The notes: a model not told the origin generated them from the letters alone. A stretch of 64,000 nt of DNA from Actinocatenispora rupis (GCF_016861975.1 NZ_BOMB01000021.1:284717-348716), one strand, 5' to 3'. Counted from the first letter of the stretch, positions 16,297 to 25,342 are shown. Translations and numbers: made by a program.

Positions 16297-17291
16297 GTTC
16301 GTCCGCTTCGACCACCTCGACCGGCCGGCCCGCGCGGCCGGCCGGCCGGGGGCGCCGCAAGCGACTCACCTTCGACCGGGTGAGCTTCTTCGCGGTGTTC
16401 CTCGGCGTCCCGTTGGTCATCTTCCTGGTCTTCGTCGTGTCGCCGTTCGTCCAGGCGATCTACTACTCGCTGACCGACTGGAACGGGTTCAGCGCGACGA
16501 TGAACTTCGTCGGGGCCGGCAACTTCGTGAAGCTGTTCCAGGACGACACGTTCCTGCTTTCGTTGCGCAACAGCGTGATCCTCGGTCTCGTCGTACCGTT
16601 CGTGACGATCGTGCTGGCACTCGCGCTCGCCTGCGTGGTCACGATCGGCGGCAGCGGCACCGGTGCCGTCCGGGGCCTGCGCAGGTCCAGCCTCTACCGC
16701 GTCGTGTCCTTCTTCCCGTACGCGGTGCCCGCCGTGGTCATCGGCATCATCTGGGCGCAGATCTACGACCCGAGCCGCGGCATCCTGAACGCGGTGCTCA
16801 CCAGCCTCGGGTTCCAGCGCGCCGAGAACTACCCGTGGCTCGGCGACTCGCGTACCGCGATGGCGGCGACGATCTTCGTGATCGTGTGGAGCTTCGTCGG
16901 GTTCTACATGGTGCTGTTCATCGCCGGCATCCGCGGCATCGACCCGGAGATCTTCGAGTCGGCCCGGCTCGACGGCGCCAGCCGGGTGCGTACCGCGTGG
17001 TCGCTGGTCGTCCCGCTGATCCGGGACAACGTGCAGACTGCGTACATCTACCTCGGCATCGCGTCGCTCGACTCGTTCGTCTACATGGCGGCGATGAACC
17101 CGGACGGCGGCCCGCAGAACTCGACCCTGGTGATGTCGCAGGACCTCTACATCACGGCATTCACCAAGGGCCAGTTCGGGTACGCCACGTCCATGGGCGT
17201 GATGCTCGCCGTCGTGACGCTGGTGTTCGCCGCGCTGGTGTTCATCATCAACGGCGTCACCGGTGGACGCGACAAGGAGGGGCGGCGATGA
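16293..17291 (+). CDS. ngcF: Chito-sugar ABC transporter permease NgcF
   Basis: 332-aa permease of the MalF/UgpA type with six helices and the inner-membrane loop ESARLDGASRVRTAWSLVVPLI, the EAA-like contact site for the ATPase. The basic N-terminal 30 residues are cytoplasmic. GTG 16293 overlaps the ngcE stop (GTGA) and its own TGA overlaps the ngcG ATG (ATGA), so translation is coupled along the operon. Confidence 0.92.
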   Translation: MSSSASTTSTGRPARPAGRGRRKRLTFDRVSFFAVFLGVPLVIFLVFVVSPFVQAIYYSLTDWNGFSATMNFVGAGNFVKLFQDDTFLLSLRNSVILGLVVPFVTIVLALALACVVTIGGSGTGAVRGLRRSSLYRVVSFFPYAVPAVVIGIIWAQIYDPSRGILNAVLTSLGFQRAENYPWLGDSRTAMAATIFVIVWSFVGFYMVLFIAGIRGIDPEIFESARLDGASRVRTAWSLVVPLIRDNVQTAYIYLGIASLDSFVYMAAMNPDGGPQNSTLVMSQDLYITAFTKGQFGYATSMGVMLAVVTLVFAALVFIINGVTGGRDKEGRR

Positions 17292-18181
17292 CCCAGACCG
17301 CTGTCACCGAACCGACCGGTACGCCACCGTCGGCGGGCGTCAAGCACAGGGGCGTGGGGGACCGGTCGCTGACGTTCGACGTGATCGCGCACGTGCTGCT
17401 GATCCTGTGGTCGCTGCTGGTCGTGCTCCCGCTGTTGTGGGTGTTCGTCTCGTCGTTCAAGACGACCCAGGAAGTGCTCGGCAGCCCGCTGACCCTGCCG
17501 CACCACCTGAACCTGAACAACTACGCCACCGCCTGGAACGACTCCGGCGTCGGCCCGGCGTTCATCAACAGCGTCATCGTCGTCGGCTTCTCGCTGGTGA
17601 TCGTGATGGTGCTGGGCGCGATGTGCTCGTACGTGCTGGCCCGGTTCCGGTTCTTCGGCAACCGCTTCATCTACTACCTGATGCTCGCCGGCCTGACGTT
17701 CCCGGTGTTCCTCGCGATCGTGCCGCTGTTCTCCATCCTCAAGAACTTCGGCCTGCTGAACACCCTCGCCGGCCTGGTCGTCACGTACGTGGCGTTCGCG
17801 TTGCCGTTCACGGTGTTCTTCCTGCACGCCTTCTTCAAGCGCCTCCCGTACGACGTGTACGAGGCGGCGCAGGTGGACGGCGCCGGCGAGTGGCGCACGT
17901 TCTTCCAGGTGATGCTGCCGATGGCGCGGCCCGGACTGGCCTCGGTGGCGATCTTCAACTTCCTCGGCCTGTGGAACCAGTTCCTGCTGCCGACGGTGCT
18001 CAAGCCGGACAACTCGGTGCTGACCCAGGCGATGGCCCAGTTCCAGTCCCAGGCCGGGTACGCGGTCGACTTCGGCGCGCTGTTCGCCGCCGTCGTCATC
18101 ACCGTCGCTCCGGTACTCGTCGTCTACATCATCTTCCAGCGGCAACTGCGGGGCTCCGTGGTCGCCGGTGCGGTGAAGTAG
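17288..18181 (+). CDS. ngcG: Chito-sugar ABC transporter permease NgcG
   Basis: 297-aa MalG-type permease with six helices and the EAA loop EAAQVDGAGEWRTFFQVMLP near residue 200. It ends the operon. No ATPase gene is present nearby; in Streptomyces such importers use the shared MsiK ATPase, and the same is likely here. The downstream 210 nt carry GC-rich short repeats and a hairpin but no gene. Confidence 0.92.
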   Translation: MTQTAVTEPTGTPPSAGVKHRGVGDRSLTFDVIAHVLLILWSLLVVLPLLWVFVSSFKTTQEVLGSPLTLPHHLNLNNYATAWNDSGVGPAFINSVIVVGFSLVIVMVLGAMCSYVLARFRFFGNRFIYYLMLAGLTFPVFLAIVPLFSILKNFGLLNTLAGLVVTYVAFALPFTVFFLHAFFKRLPYDVYEAAQVDGAGEWRTFFQVMLPMARPGLASVAIFNFLGLWNQFLLPTVLKPDNSVLTQAMAQFQSQAGYAVDFGALFAAVVITVAPVLVVYIIFQRQLRGSVVAGAVK

Positions 18182-18317
18182 CCGGGATCCGCCCGGGTCG
18201 CCCCGCGCGGCCCGGGCGCACCGTCACCTGGTGCCGGGCGTGCCTGCGCGGCACGGGTCGCCGGGATGTCGTGCCGTGGCACGCGTTGCCGGGATGCGGT
18301 GTGGTGGCACGAAAAGA

Positions 18318-18353
18318 CCACCGGCGCTCCGGGCGTACCCCGGGCGCCGGTGG
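18318..18353 (-). terminator. Terminator of the small minus-strand gene
   Basis: A 10-bp perfect stem (CCACCGGCGC with GCGCCGGTGG) around a GC-rich 16-nt loop. Read on the minus strand it is followed by TCTTTTC, a short U-run, so it best serves the small gene at 18393-18626. It may also stop transcripts from ngcG. Confidence 0.6.
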
Positions 18354-18392
18354 CGGTGCGGGCGCTCCACCCGTGCGTACGGCCGACGCCGC

Positions 18393-18626
18393 TCAGCGCA
18401 CGGTACCGGTGGCGTCCAGGTACTCGCTGATCCGGCCGAGCAGTTGCTCCGCCTCCGCGACCAGCTCGCCGTCCGGCCCACCGGCCCGGACCACCCGCTC
18501 GCGCAGCGCGAACGAGTCGCGCCGCAACTGCGCGGAACAGGAGTGTTCGGCCCCGCAGGGCAGAAGTTCCATCGCATCGGTGACTTGGTGCAGGACCGTG
18601 CGCAGGTCAGGCGACGTCGTCATCAT
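18393..18626 (-). CDS. Small helical protein of unknown function
   Basis: 77 aa, largely amphipathic helix (LRTVLHQVTDAMELLP, FALRERVVRAGG, VAEAEQLLGRISEYLDA), with two Cys in LLPCGAEHSC. No signal peptide or known domain. The ATG start has AGGGG upstream and a terminator with a U-run follows, which supports a real gene. It is divergent from the acidic repeat protein. Confidence 0.65.
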   Translation of the reverse strand: MMTTSPDLRTVLHQVTDAMELLPCGAEHSCSAQLRRDSFALRERVVRAGGPDGELVAEAEQLLGRISEYLDATGTVR

Positions 18627-18739
18627 CGCTTACCCCTAGTGTCTGTGCGTTACACGATCAGTATGCAGGTCGGCCAGTCGACACGCGGTGGTTCCCCGAA
18701 TTCACGACCGCCGATCCACCCGCCGGTACGGCAAGCAGA

Positions 18740-18765
18740 TGATCACGCTCCGTCGACCGTGATCA
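18740..18765. promoter_or_regulatory. Dyad upstream of the acidic repeat protein
   Basis: TGATCAC-N12-GTGATCA, perfect 7-bp arms, in the 285-nt gap between the small gene at 18393-18626 and the gene at 18912. It is about 150 nt before the latter and could be an operator. Nothing else clear was found in this gap. Confidence 0.4.
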
Positions 18766-18911
18766 GTGGCATGGATGGGGGAGAGCCATGCTGGTCACCT
18801 GCACCTATCGTGGTGGTCAGCGCGGCCGATCAAGGTCGCGGAGAGACAGGTCAGGCAATCGGGCCCGCGTGGTCCGCAGCCCACACCGGGCCCAGTCAAG
18901 GGGGAAGCGGA

Positions 18912-19661
18912 ATGAGCGACAGCGACGTCTGGATCGACGCGGACGGTGACGGCCACGCCGACGACGTCACGGCGCACCACGATGCCAACGGCACCGTCGA
19001 GTACACCGCGGACACCGACGGAGACGGCAAGGTCGACTTCGTCGGGTACGACACGAACGGCGACGGCCTCGTCGACTACGCCGACTACGACACCAACCAC
19101 GACGGCCACTTCGACGAGCGCATGGTCGACGAGAACGGCGACGGCTACCTGGACGACCAGCAGTCCGGCGCCGACTTCGGCCACGACGACGCGTACGTCG
19201 GCGGCGGTGGCGGCGGTGGCGGGCACGACGCCGCGGGCAGCGCGGACACCAACCCGAACCACGGCGCGGGCGACGACCCGAGCGGCAACGGTGGCCACGA
19301 CTCCGGTTCGGGCCAGGGCGGCGACTCGTCCAGCGCGGGTGGCGGGTCGGGCGCTCCGTCGGTGCCGAACCTGGGCGGCGGCGTTCCCAGTGGGGACGGC
19401 GGCCACGACGGCGGCGGCGACACCAGCCACGCGGGCGGCGACGGCAGCGACTCGTCCAGCGCGGGTGGCGCGTCCGGTTCCGGCGGTGGCAGCGGCTCGG
19501 CCGCCGGGGACCAGCCGGGCAGCCAGGGCAACAGCCAGGACTCCGGCTCCGGCTCCGGCCAGGGCAGCCACGACACGGGTTCCGGCTCGGGTTCGGGCCA
19601 GGGCGGCGACTACTCGGAGAGCTTCGGCGCCGTCAACGACGCCCCGTCGTACGGCAACTGA
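18912..19661 (+). CDS. Acidic DxDGDG repeat protein with Gly/Ser-rich tail
   Basis: 249 aa. Residues 9-81 hold calcium-loop-like repeats DxDGDGxxD: clear copies begin at residues 9, 34, 47, 60 and 73, the last four spaced exactly 13 residues, with a degenerate copy near 21. This is the thrombospondin type 3/dockerin-like pattern and predicts Ca2+ binding. Residues 97-249 are low-complexity Gly, Ser, Asp and Gln. No signal peptide is visible, so location and export route are open. It has GGGGAAGCGGA before its ATG and a terminator after it. Confidence 0.8.
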   Translation: MSDSDVWIDADGDGHADDVTAHHDANGTVEYTADTDGDGKVDFVGYDTNGDGLVDYADYDTNHDGHFDERMVDENGDGYLDDQQSGADFGHDDAYVGGGGGGGGHDAAGSADTNPNHGAGDDPSGNGGHDSGSGQGGDSSSAGGGSGAPSVPNLGGGVPSGDGGHDGGGDTSHAGGDGSDSSSAGGASGSGGGSGSAAGDQPGSQGNSQDSGSGSGQGSHDTGSGSGSGQGGDYSESFGAVNDAPSYGN

Positions 19662-19671
19662 GCGGCGCACG

Positions 19672-19701
19672 CGATGCCGGGTCCTCCGGGGCCCGGCATC
19701 G
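19672..19701. terminator. Bidirectional terminator
   Basis: CGATGCCGGG and CCCGGCATCG form a perfect 10-bp stem with a 10-nt loop, exactly between two convergent genes (stops at 19661 and 19707). It can serve both strands. Confidence 0.75.
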
Positions 19702-19706
19702 TCGTG

Positions 19707-20075
19707 TCAGGACCAGATCGCGGTGGCCGTGACGAGCCCGGCGTACGCGGCGCCCAGCCCACCGGCGACGCTGGCCAGCACGTTCAGGACGGCGAGGCCG
19801 CGCGCTCGGGTGGTCAGCAGCCGGAGCGTCTCGTACGAGAAGGTCGAGTAGGTGGTGAGCGCGCCGCACAGGCCGGTGCCGAGCAGCGCGGTGACCGGGC
19901 CGGGCGTGGCGTGCGCGCCACCGACGAGCGCACCCAGCAGGTACGAGCCGATCAGGTTGACGGTGAACGTGCCCCACGGGAAGGCCGAATCGTGCCGGGC
20001 CTGCACAGTACGGTCCAGCAGGTACCGGAGCGGGGCGCCGACGGCCGCACCGAGTACGACGAGCAGGACGGTCAT
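19707..20075 (-). CDS. crcB: Fluoride channel subunit CrcB (second of pair)
   Basis: 122-aa membrane protein with four helices. Fluc/CrcB motifs are seen: LGAAVGAPLRYLLDR, FPWGTFTVNLIGSYLLG and GLCGALTTYSTFSYE. It exports fluoride down its gradient. The ATG overlaps the stop of the first crcB gene (ATGA). Pairs of crcB genes usually encode two oppositely oriented subunits that form a heterodimer. Confidence 0.93.
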   Translation of the reverse strand: MTVLLVVLGAAVGAPLRYLLDRTVQARHDSAFPWGTFTVNLIGSYLLGALVGGAHATPGPVTALLGTGLCGALTTYSTFSYETLRLLTTRARGLAVLNVLASVAGGLGAAYAGLVTATAIWS

Positions 20076-20584
20076 CGGACCGCCACCCGACGCGTCGCGA
20101 CGACCCCCACGTACGCGGCGGCCAGCGCGCAGCACAGCGTGCCCGCCAGGTACAGGAGGGCGGTGCGGGCGGCGCCCGCGGCGACGAGCTGCTGGGTGTC
20201 GACGATCGACGTGGAGAACGTGGTGAACCCGCCGAGCACGCCGACCCCGAGGAACGGCCGGACCAGCGGGTGCGCGGTCAGCCGCTCGGTGATCAGCACC
20301 ATCAGTACCGCGAGCAGGAACGACCCGGCCACGTTGATGCCGAACGTCACCCACGGGAACCCGCCGGGCGGGTGCGGGAACGCCACCGACAGGCCGTAGC
20401 GCGCGAGGCCGCCGAGCGCGCCGCCGGCGGCGATGGTGCCGAGCAGCCGTACCGGCGTGTGCGTCAGCTCGTCGCGCTGCGCCGGTACGTGCAGATCGAC
20501 GTCGGGATCGGTGGGTTGGGGCGGCGCGACCGGCGGCGCCCCGGTATGTGCGCGTTCGCCGGACTCCGTGTCGTGTGCGGGCAT
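20072..20584 (-). CDS. crcB: Fluoride channel subunit CrcB (first of pair)
   Basis: 170 aa. The first 45 residues are Pro/Asp/Thr-rich and cytoplasmic; four helices follow with GALGGLARYGLS, FPWVTFGINVAGSFLLA and GVLGGFTTFSTSIVD. AGGAG lies 5 nt before ATG 20584. No fluoride riboswitch was recognised in the 187-nt gap towards serA, but a careful structure search was not possible. Confidence 0.92.
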   Translation of the reverse strand: MPAHDTESGERAHTGAPPVAPPQPTDPDVDLHVPAQRDELTHTPVRLLGTIAAGGALGGLARYGLSVAFPHPPGGFPWVTFGINVAGSFLLAVLMVLITERLTAHPLVRPFLGVGVLGGFTTFSTSIVDTQQLVAAGAARTALLYLAGTLCCALAAAYVGVVATRRVAVR

Positions 20585-20771
20585 GACGCTCCTACCAGCG
20601 TGATTCGCGTGGCAGGGACCGTTGGCGGTCGTCGCGGTTCTCCGCCGGAGCGGACGGCGGGCCCCACCGCCGATGATCCACAAGGCTACCGGCGCATCCC
20701 GCGTACTGGAACGGGCCGGTGCGGAACCTCACGGTACGACCGGGCGGACCCGGCCGTACCGTGCGGGTGGG

Positions 20772-21995
20772 TCAGGACAGGACGCGCAGTCGTACCGTTT
20801 CCGGCATGGCGGCGAGTCCGGCGAGGACGGCGTCGGTGTCGCCGCTGCCGATGTCGGTGATCACGTAGCCGACCTCGTTGCGGGTGCCGAGCAGCTGGCC
20901 CTCGACGTTGACGTGCGACTCGCCGAGCAACCCGTTGATCTTCGCCAGTACGCCGGGGACGTTGCGGTGCACGTGCACCAGCCGCCGCGCGCCGGGCCGG
21001 GAGCCGAGGTCGAGCTGCGGCAGGTTCACGCTCATCGAGGTCGCGCCGTCGTCGATGAAGTCGCGGAACTTGCCGGCCACGAACTGGCCGATGTCCTGCT
21101 GCGCCTCCTCGGTCGAGCCGCCGATGTGCGGGGTGAGGATGACGTTCGGCAGGCCCTGCAGGTCCGAGGTGAACGCGTCGCCCCGGCCCTTCGGCTCGCT
21201 CGGGAACACGTCCACCGCGGCGCCGGCCAGGTGCCCGGACGTGATGTTGTCCCGCAGCGCCTTGTGGTCCACCACGAACCCGCGGGACAGGTTCAGGAAC
21301 AGGCTGCCCGGCCGCATCCGCGCGAACTCGTCCGCGCCGAACATGCCGCTGTTGCCGGGGCGGCCGTCCACGTGCAGCGTGACCACGTCGACCTCGCTGA
21401 GCAGCTCGTCCAGCGAACCGCAGCGGCGCGCGTTGCCGAGCGCGAGCTTGTCGGCCGTGTCGAAGAAGTACACGCTCATGCCGAGGTTCTCGGCGAGTAC
21501 GGAGAGCTGGGTGCCGATGTTGCCGTACCCGACGATGCCGAGGCGCCGGCCGCGGACCTCGTGGGCGCCGGCCGCGGACTTGTCCCAGACACCGGCGTGC
21601 AGGCTGGCGTTCTTCTCGGTGAGCCGGCGGGTCAGCGCGATGATCTCGGCCAGCGCGATCTCGACCACGCTGCGGGTGTTGGAGAACGGCGCGTTGAACA
21701 CCGCGACACCGCGCCGGGCGGCGGCCGCCACGTCGATCTGGTTGGTACCGATGCAGAAGGCGCCGACGGCGAGCAGCTCCGGCGCGGCGGCCAGTACCTC
21801 GTCGGTGACCTGGGTCTTGGATCGGATGCCGAGCAGGTGCACGTCGCTCAGCCGGGCGGCGAGCTCGTCGGCGTCCAGCGCGCGGCCCAGGCTTTCCACC
21901 TGGTAACCGGACTTCTCCAGGACGCTCTGCGCGTCCGGATGGATGCCTTCGAGAAGCAGGGCGCGGACGGGTCGGGTGGAACTGTCGGCGACCAC
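20772..21995 (-). CDS. serA: D-3-phosphoglycerate dehydrogenase (ACT-domain type)
   Basis: 407 aa, close to the 410 of E. coli SerA. It oxidises 3-phosphoglycerate, the first step of serine synthesis. The NAD motif is GIVGYGNIGTQL, the catalytic set includes Arg in NLSRGFVVD, Glu in FPSEP and His in LTPHIGGSTEEAQ. The C-terminal ACT domain (VHVHRNVPGVLAKINGLLGE) binds serine for feedback control. GTG 21995 is preferred, with AGGA upstream; earlier in-frame starts add a non-family stretch. Confidence 0.95.
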   Translation of the reverse strand: MVADSSTRPVRALLLEGIHPDAQSVLEKSGYQVESLGRALDADELAARLSDVHLLGIRSKTQVTDEVLAAAPELLAVGAFCIGTNQIDVAAAARRGVAVFNAPFSNTRSVVEIALAEIIALTRRLTEKNASLHAGVWDKSAAGAHEVRGRRLGIVGYGNIGTQLSVLAENLGMSVYFFDTADKLALGNARRCGSLDELLSEVDVVTLHVDGRPGNSGMFGADEFARMRPGSLFLNLSRGFVVDHKALRDNITSGHLAGAAVDVFPSEPKGRGDAFTSDLQGLPNVILTPHIGGSTEEAQQDIGQFVAGKFRDFIDDGATSMSVNLPQLDLGSRPGARRLVHVHRNVPGVLAKINGLLGESHVNVEGQLLGTRNEVGYVITDIGSGDTDAVLAGLAAMPETVRLRVLS

Positions 21996-22146
21996 GGGAA
22001 TCCTTTCGGTGCACCGTGCGGGTAGCGGAGTCTTCCAGACTAGAGACCCCCGCCCGGTGACCGGTGCCTCCGGGTGGCCGATACCACGATGCAGGCGCCC
22101 GATCGGGCGCGGAACCACCCGATCGGGACGTCCCGTACCGCTCCGG

Positions 22147-23430
22147 TCAGCCCATCGCGGCGGCGAGCGCGACGGCGCGCCGCCGGGCCACCCGGCCGGA
22201 GAGTACGACCGCGCAGACGCCGCTGACCAGGCCGATCGCCAGGCAGCCGGTCCACACCGCGCCGGGGCCGAGCGTGCCGTACACGGTGGTGCCGAGGGTG
22301 GGACCGAGCAGGGAGGCGGCCGACCAGCCCCACCCGAACAGCGCCTGGTACCTGCCGCGCGCGTCGGCCGGTGCCAGGTCGGCGACCAGCGCCGCGGTGA
22401 ACCCGGCCGTACCGACCTCGCCGACGGTCCACACCACCACCGTCGCCGCGTACTGCCAGGCGGAGTGCGCGAGGCCGGTGAGTGCCATGCCGGCGCCGAC
22501 CAGCGCCCACGACACGGCCAGTACCCGCATCCGGTCGAACCGGGCGAGCCAGGTCGTGAGCAGCGGCTGGAGTACGACGATGAGGATGCCGTTGAGCGCG
22601 GCGGTCGTGCCGTACACGGCGGCGGACAGGCCGTGGTCGCGGATCGCCAGCGGGATCGCCACCTGCGCCTGGTTGTAGACCGTCGCGTAGGCCAGGGTCA
22701 GCAGGACGAGGGCGACCAGCAGCGGATCGCGCAGCGCGGTCCGGTAGCCGGCCTGCGGCCCGTCGCTCGCCGGCGCCGACGGCGTCACCGGGTCGCGGCG
22801 GATGCCGACCGCGATGATCACCGCGAACGCCAGGCCCGAGCCGGCGTCGACCGCGAACAGCAGCCAGTACCCGTGCTCGGCGAGGAAACCGGCGAGCACG
22901 CTCGCCACCGCGAAGCCCAGGTTGACCGCCCAGAACATCAACCCGTACGCCTTGGCCCGCGCGGTGAACGGCACCACGTCGGCGACGAGCGCGGACGCCG
23001 CCGGCCGGTACAGCTCGCTGACCAGTCCGAGCGCGGCCGCCGCCACGATCATCAGCGGTACGGTGTGCGCCGCGCCGAGCGCGACCAGCGTGAGGCTCGT
23101 CGCGACCAGCCCGGTGAGCAGCGTGAACCGGCGCCCCACCCGGTCGGCGAGCAGCCCGCCCACCGGCTGGCTCACCAGCGAACCGACGCCGCGCGCGAGC
23201 AGTACGAGGCCGATCTGGCCGGCAGACAGGCCGCGCGCGCCGAGGTACAGGACGAGGAACGCGGCGACCATGCCGCCGATCCGGTTGACGAGCTGCCCGC
23301 CGAACAGGATCCAGAACGTACGGGGAAGGCCGCCGAGGTGGGCGGACGCGCCGGCGCGGACGAGGCCGGACACGCCGCCGCGGCGCTGAGTGGGGACGGT
23401 GGGGCGGGAGGTGGTGGGCGTGCGAGTCAC
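22147..23430 (-). CDS. MFS transporter
   Basis: 427-aa major facilitator with 12 predicted helices. The loop 2-3 motif is seen as GGLLADRVGRRFTLL, and a second copy-like loop follows mid-protein. It resembles drug or metabolite exporters of the MdtH/YfcJ sort; the substrate is unknown. It is divergent from an ArsR/DUF5937 regulator, with an operator-like dyad between, so it is probably the regulator's target. Confidence 0.9.
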   Translation of the reverse strand: MTRTPTTSRPTVPTQRRGGVSGLVRAGASAHLGGLPRTFWILFGGQLVNRIGGMVAAFLVLYLGARGLSAGQIGLVLLARGVGSLVSQPVGGLLADRVGRRFTLLTGLVATSLTLVALGAAHTVPLMIVAAAALGLVSELYRPAASALVADVVPFTARAKAYGLMFWAVNLGFAVASVLAGFLAEHGYWLLFAVDAGSGLAFAVIIAVGIRRDPVTPSAPASDGPQAGYRTALRDPLLVALVLLTLAYATVYNQAQVAIPLAIRDHGLSAAVYGTTAALNGILIVVLQPLLTTWLARFDRMRVLAVSWALVGAGMALTGLAHSAWQYAATVVVWTVGEVGTAGFTAALVADLAPADARGRYQALFGWGWSAASLLGPTLGTTVYGTLGPGAVWTGCLAIGLVSGVCAVVLSGRVARRRAVALAAAMG

Positions 23431-23470
23431 GGCGGTAACTGTCGTACGACGGAGGCGCCCCTTTCCAGAG

Positions 23471-23488
23471 ATTTAGACTGAGCTGAAT
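23471..23488. promoter_or_regulatory. Operator-like dyad between MFS and ArsR genes
   Basis: ATTTAG-N6-CTGAAT, arms matching at 5 of 6 positions, in the AT-richest part of the 75-nt divergent gap. It ends 17 nt before the regulator start. Confidence 0.45.
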
Positions 23489-23505
23489 CCCGTGATCGGA
23501 GCACC

Positions 23506-24489
23506 GTGCTGGAGCTGGCGTTTTCGACCGAGGACGTACTGCACATCCGGTTCGCGTTCTCGTCGCTGTGGGAGGCCGTGGTCAGCGTCCGCGCGCTCCG
23601 GCACCCCGCCGACCGGGCGCTGCACCTGCCCTGGGTACGTCGCGCCCGCGCCGCGCTCGCCGACGCCGGCACCGACCTCGGACCGCTGCTCGACCTGGTC
23701 CTCGCGCCCACGCACTACATCCCCGACTTCCTCACCCCGCCACCCACCACCCCGGTCCCGGACCTCGCCGCGGAACTGGCCGCGATGCGCGCCACCACCG
23801 CCGACCAGGTACGCGCCGACCTGGTACGGCTCGGGCCGGCGGCGGGGCCGTTCGCCGGGCGGCTCGCCGACGACCCGGCGTCCGGGCTCGCCGAACTCGC
23901 CGACGTGCTCCGCGAGTACTGGGAGGTGGCGCTGGCGCCGGACTGGCCGCGGATCCGCGGACTGCTGGAGGGCGAGGTCGCGTACCGGGCGCGCCGGCTC
24001 GCCGAGGGCGGCGCGTACCTGCTGTTCGGTGACCTGCACGAGCGCGTCAGCTGGTCCGGCGACACCCTGTACGTGCGGCACCAGCACTGGCACCGGTCCC
24101 GCGCGCTGGACGGCCGTGGCCTGGTACTCGTCCCGTCCGTGTTCGCGTGGCCGTGGGTGTACACGATCAGCGAGCCGCCGTGGCAACCGACGCTGCTCTA
24201 CCCGCCGCGCGGGGTGGCGACCGTGTGGGAGGCGGGACGCGCGTCCGGCCCGGCGGCCCTCGCCGCGGTACTCGGCCGGGCGCGCGCCGCCCTGCTCGCC
24301 GAACTCGAGGCGCCCGCCTCCACGACCGAACTGGCCCGGCGTACCGGGTTGACCGCGGGCGGGGTGTCGCAGCAGCTCACCGCGTTGCGCGGGGCCGGAC
24401 TGGTGGTCGCGCACCGGGCCGGGCGCGTCGTCCTGTACGCCCGCACCGCGGTGGCCGACGCCCTCCTCACCGCGTCCACCGGCCGCTGA
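23506..24489 (+). CDS. ArsR-type regulator with DUF5937 domain
   Basis: 327 aa. The N-terminal 240 residues match the DUF5937 regulator group (opening LELAFSTEDVLHIRFAFSSLWE). The C-terminal winged helix is ASTTELARRTGLTAGGVSQQLTALRGAGLVVAHRAGRVVLY. GTG 23506 has GGAG 5 nt upstream. The divergent MFS gene is the likely target. The gene stops 2 nt before the convergent SDR stop. Confidence 0.88.
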   Translation: MLELAFSTEDVLHIRFAFSSLWEAVVSVRALRHPADRALHLPWVRRARAALADAGTDLGPLLDLVLAPTHYIPDFLTPPPTTPVPDLAAELAAMRATTADQVRADLVRLGPAAGPFAGRLADDPASGLAELADVLREYWEVALAPDWPRIRGLLEGEVAYRARRLAEGGAYLLFGDLHERVSWSGDTLYVRHQHWHRSRALDGRGLVLVPSVFAWPWVYTISEPPWQPTLLYPPRGVATVWEAGRASGPAALAAVLGRARAALLAELEAPASTTELARRTGLTAGGVSQQLTALRGAGLVVAHRAGRVVLYARTAVADALLTASTGR

Positions 24490-24491
24490 GG

Positions 24492-25310
24492 TCAGTGCGG
24501 CGCGGCGGCCAGCTCCGGGCTGGCGCTGTCGCCGACCACCCGACCCGTCAGGTACCGCGCGAGGCCGAGGGTGGCGCGCACCGGCAACAGCCGGCCGTAC
24601 CCCAGCGCGGCGTTGACGATGCCCGGGGTCACCGTGTGCCGCCCCCGCTCGTACGCCCGCAGCGCGGTCCGCACCACCTGCGGCGCGCTCCGGAACTGCC
24701 CCGCGTACGGCGGCGGGGTGCCGAGCCGGTCCGCGAACCCGGTGCGCACCGGCCCCGGGCACACCGCCGTCACCCGCACCCCGCTCCCGCGGTACTCCGC
24801 CCACAGCGCGCGGCTGAACGACAGCACGAACGCCTTGGCCGCGCCGTACACGGCCATGTAGGGGGTGGGTTGGAAGCCGGCGATGGACGCGACGTTGAGC
24901 ACGCCGCCGCGCCCCCGCGCCGCCATGTCCGGCAGGAACGCCCGGGTCAGCTCCACGAGCGCGGTCACGTCCAACGTGATCTCGGTACGGCTGCGGCCGA
25001 CGGGAATCTCGCCGAACCGGCCGGCGCTGCCGAACCCGGCGTTGTTGACGAGCAGGTCGACGCGCATCCCGCGCCGGGCGACCTCCTCGTACACGGTGTC
25101 GGCGGCGTCGGGGCCGGTGAGGTCCGCGGCCACCACCTCCGCCCGTACGCCGTGGTCGGTGTGCAGGCGTGCGGCGAGCGCGGCGAGGGTCTCGGCGGAG
25201 CGGGCGACCAGGACGACGTCGGCGCCGCGGGCGGCCAGTTCCTCGGCGAACGCCGCGCCGATGCCCCCGGACGCGCCCGTGACCAGTGCGGTACTGCCTC
25301 GGTAGTCCAT
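24492..25310 (-). CDS. Short-chain dehydrogenase/reductase
   Basis: 272-aa classical SDR. Cofactor motif TGASGGIG, NNAG motif VNNAGFGSAG, active Ser in VASIAGF and YGAAK as the Tyr-x3-Lys pair. The C-terminal extension resembles the DltE/acyl-CoA reductase-like group. It is divergent from a MarR gene around a perfect palindrome, so it is likely under MarR control. The substrate is unknown. Confidence 0.9.
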   Translation of the reverse strand: MDYRGSTALVTGASGGIGAAFAEELAARGADVVLVARSAETLAALAARLHTDHGVRAEVVAADLTGPDAADTVYEEVARRGMRVDLLVNNAGFGSAGRFGEIPVGRSRTEITLDVTALVELTRAFLPDMAARGRGGVLNVASIAGFQPTPYMAVYGAAKAFVLSFSRALWAEYRGSGVRVTAVCPGPVRTGFADRLGTPPPYAGQFRSAPQVVRTALRAYERGRHTVTPGIVNAALGYGRLLPVRATLGLARYLTGRVVGDSASPELAAAPH

Positions 25311-25321
25311 CAGATCTCCAA

Positions 25322-25342
25322 ATCGTCAGCGGCACTGACGAT
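25322..25342. promoter_or_regulatory. Perfect 21-bp palindromic operator between SDR and MarR genes
   Basis: ATCGTCAG-N5-CTGACGAT with perfect 8-bp arms. It begins 12 nt from the SDR start and lies in the 75-nt divergent gap. Size, symmetry and place are those of a MarR site that controls both genes. Confidence 0.7.

Noticed and set aside
20585..20771. Fluoride riboswitch before crcB
   Set aside because: No clear match to the conserved core was seen; the region reads as ordinary GC-rich spacer. A covariance search would settle it.
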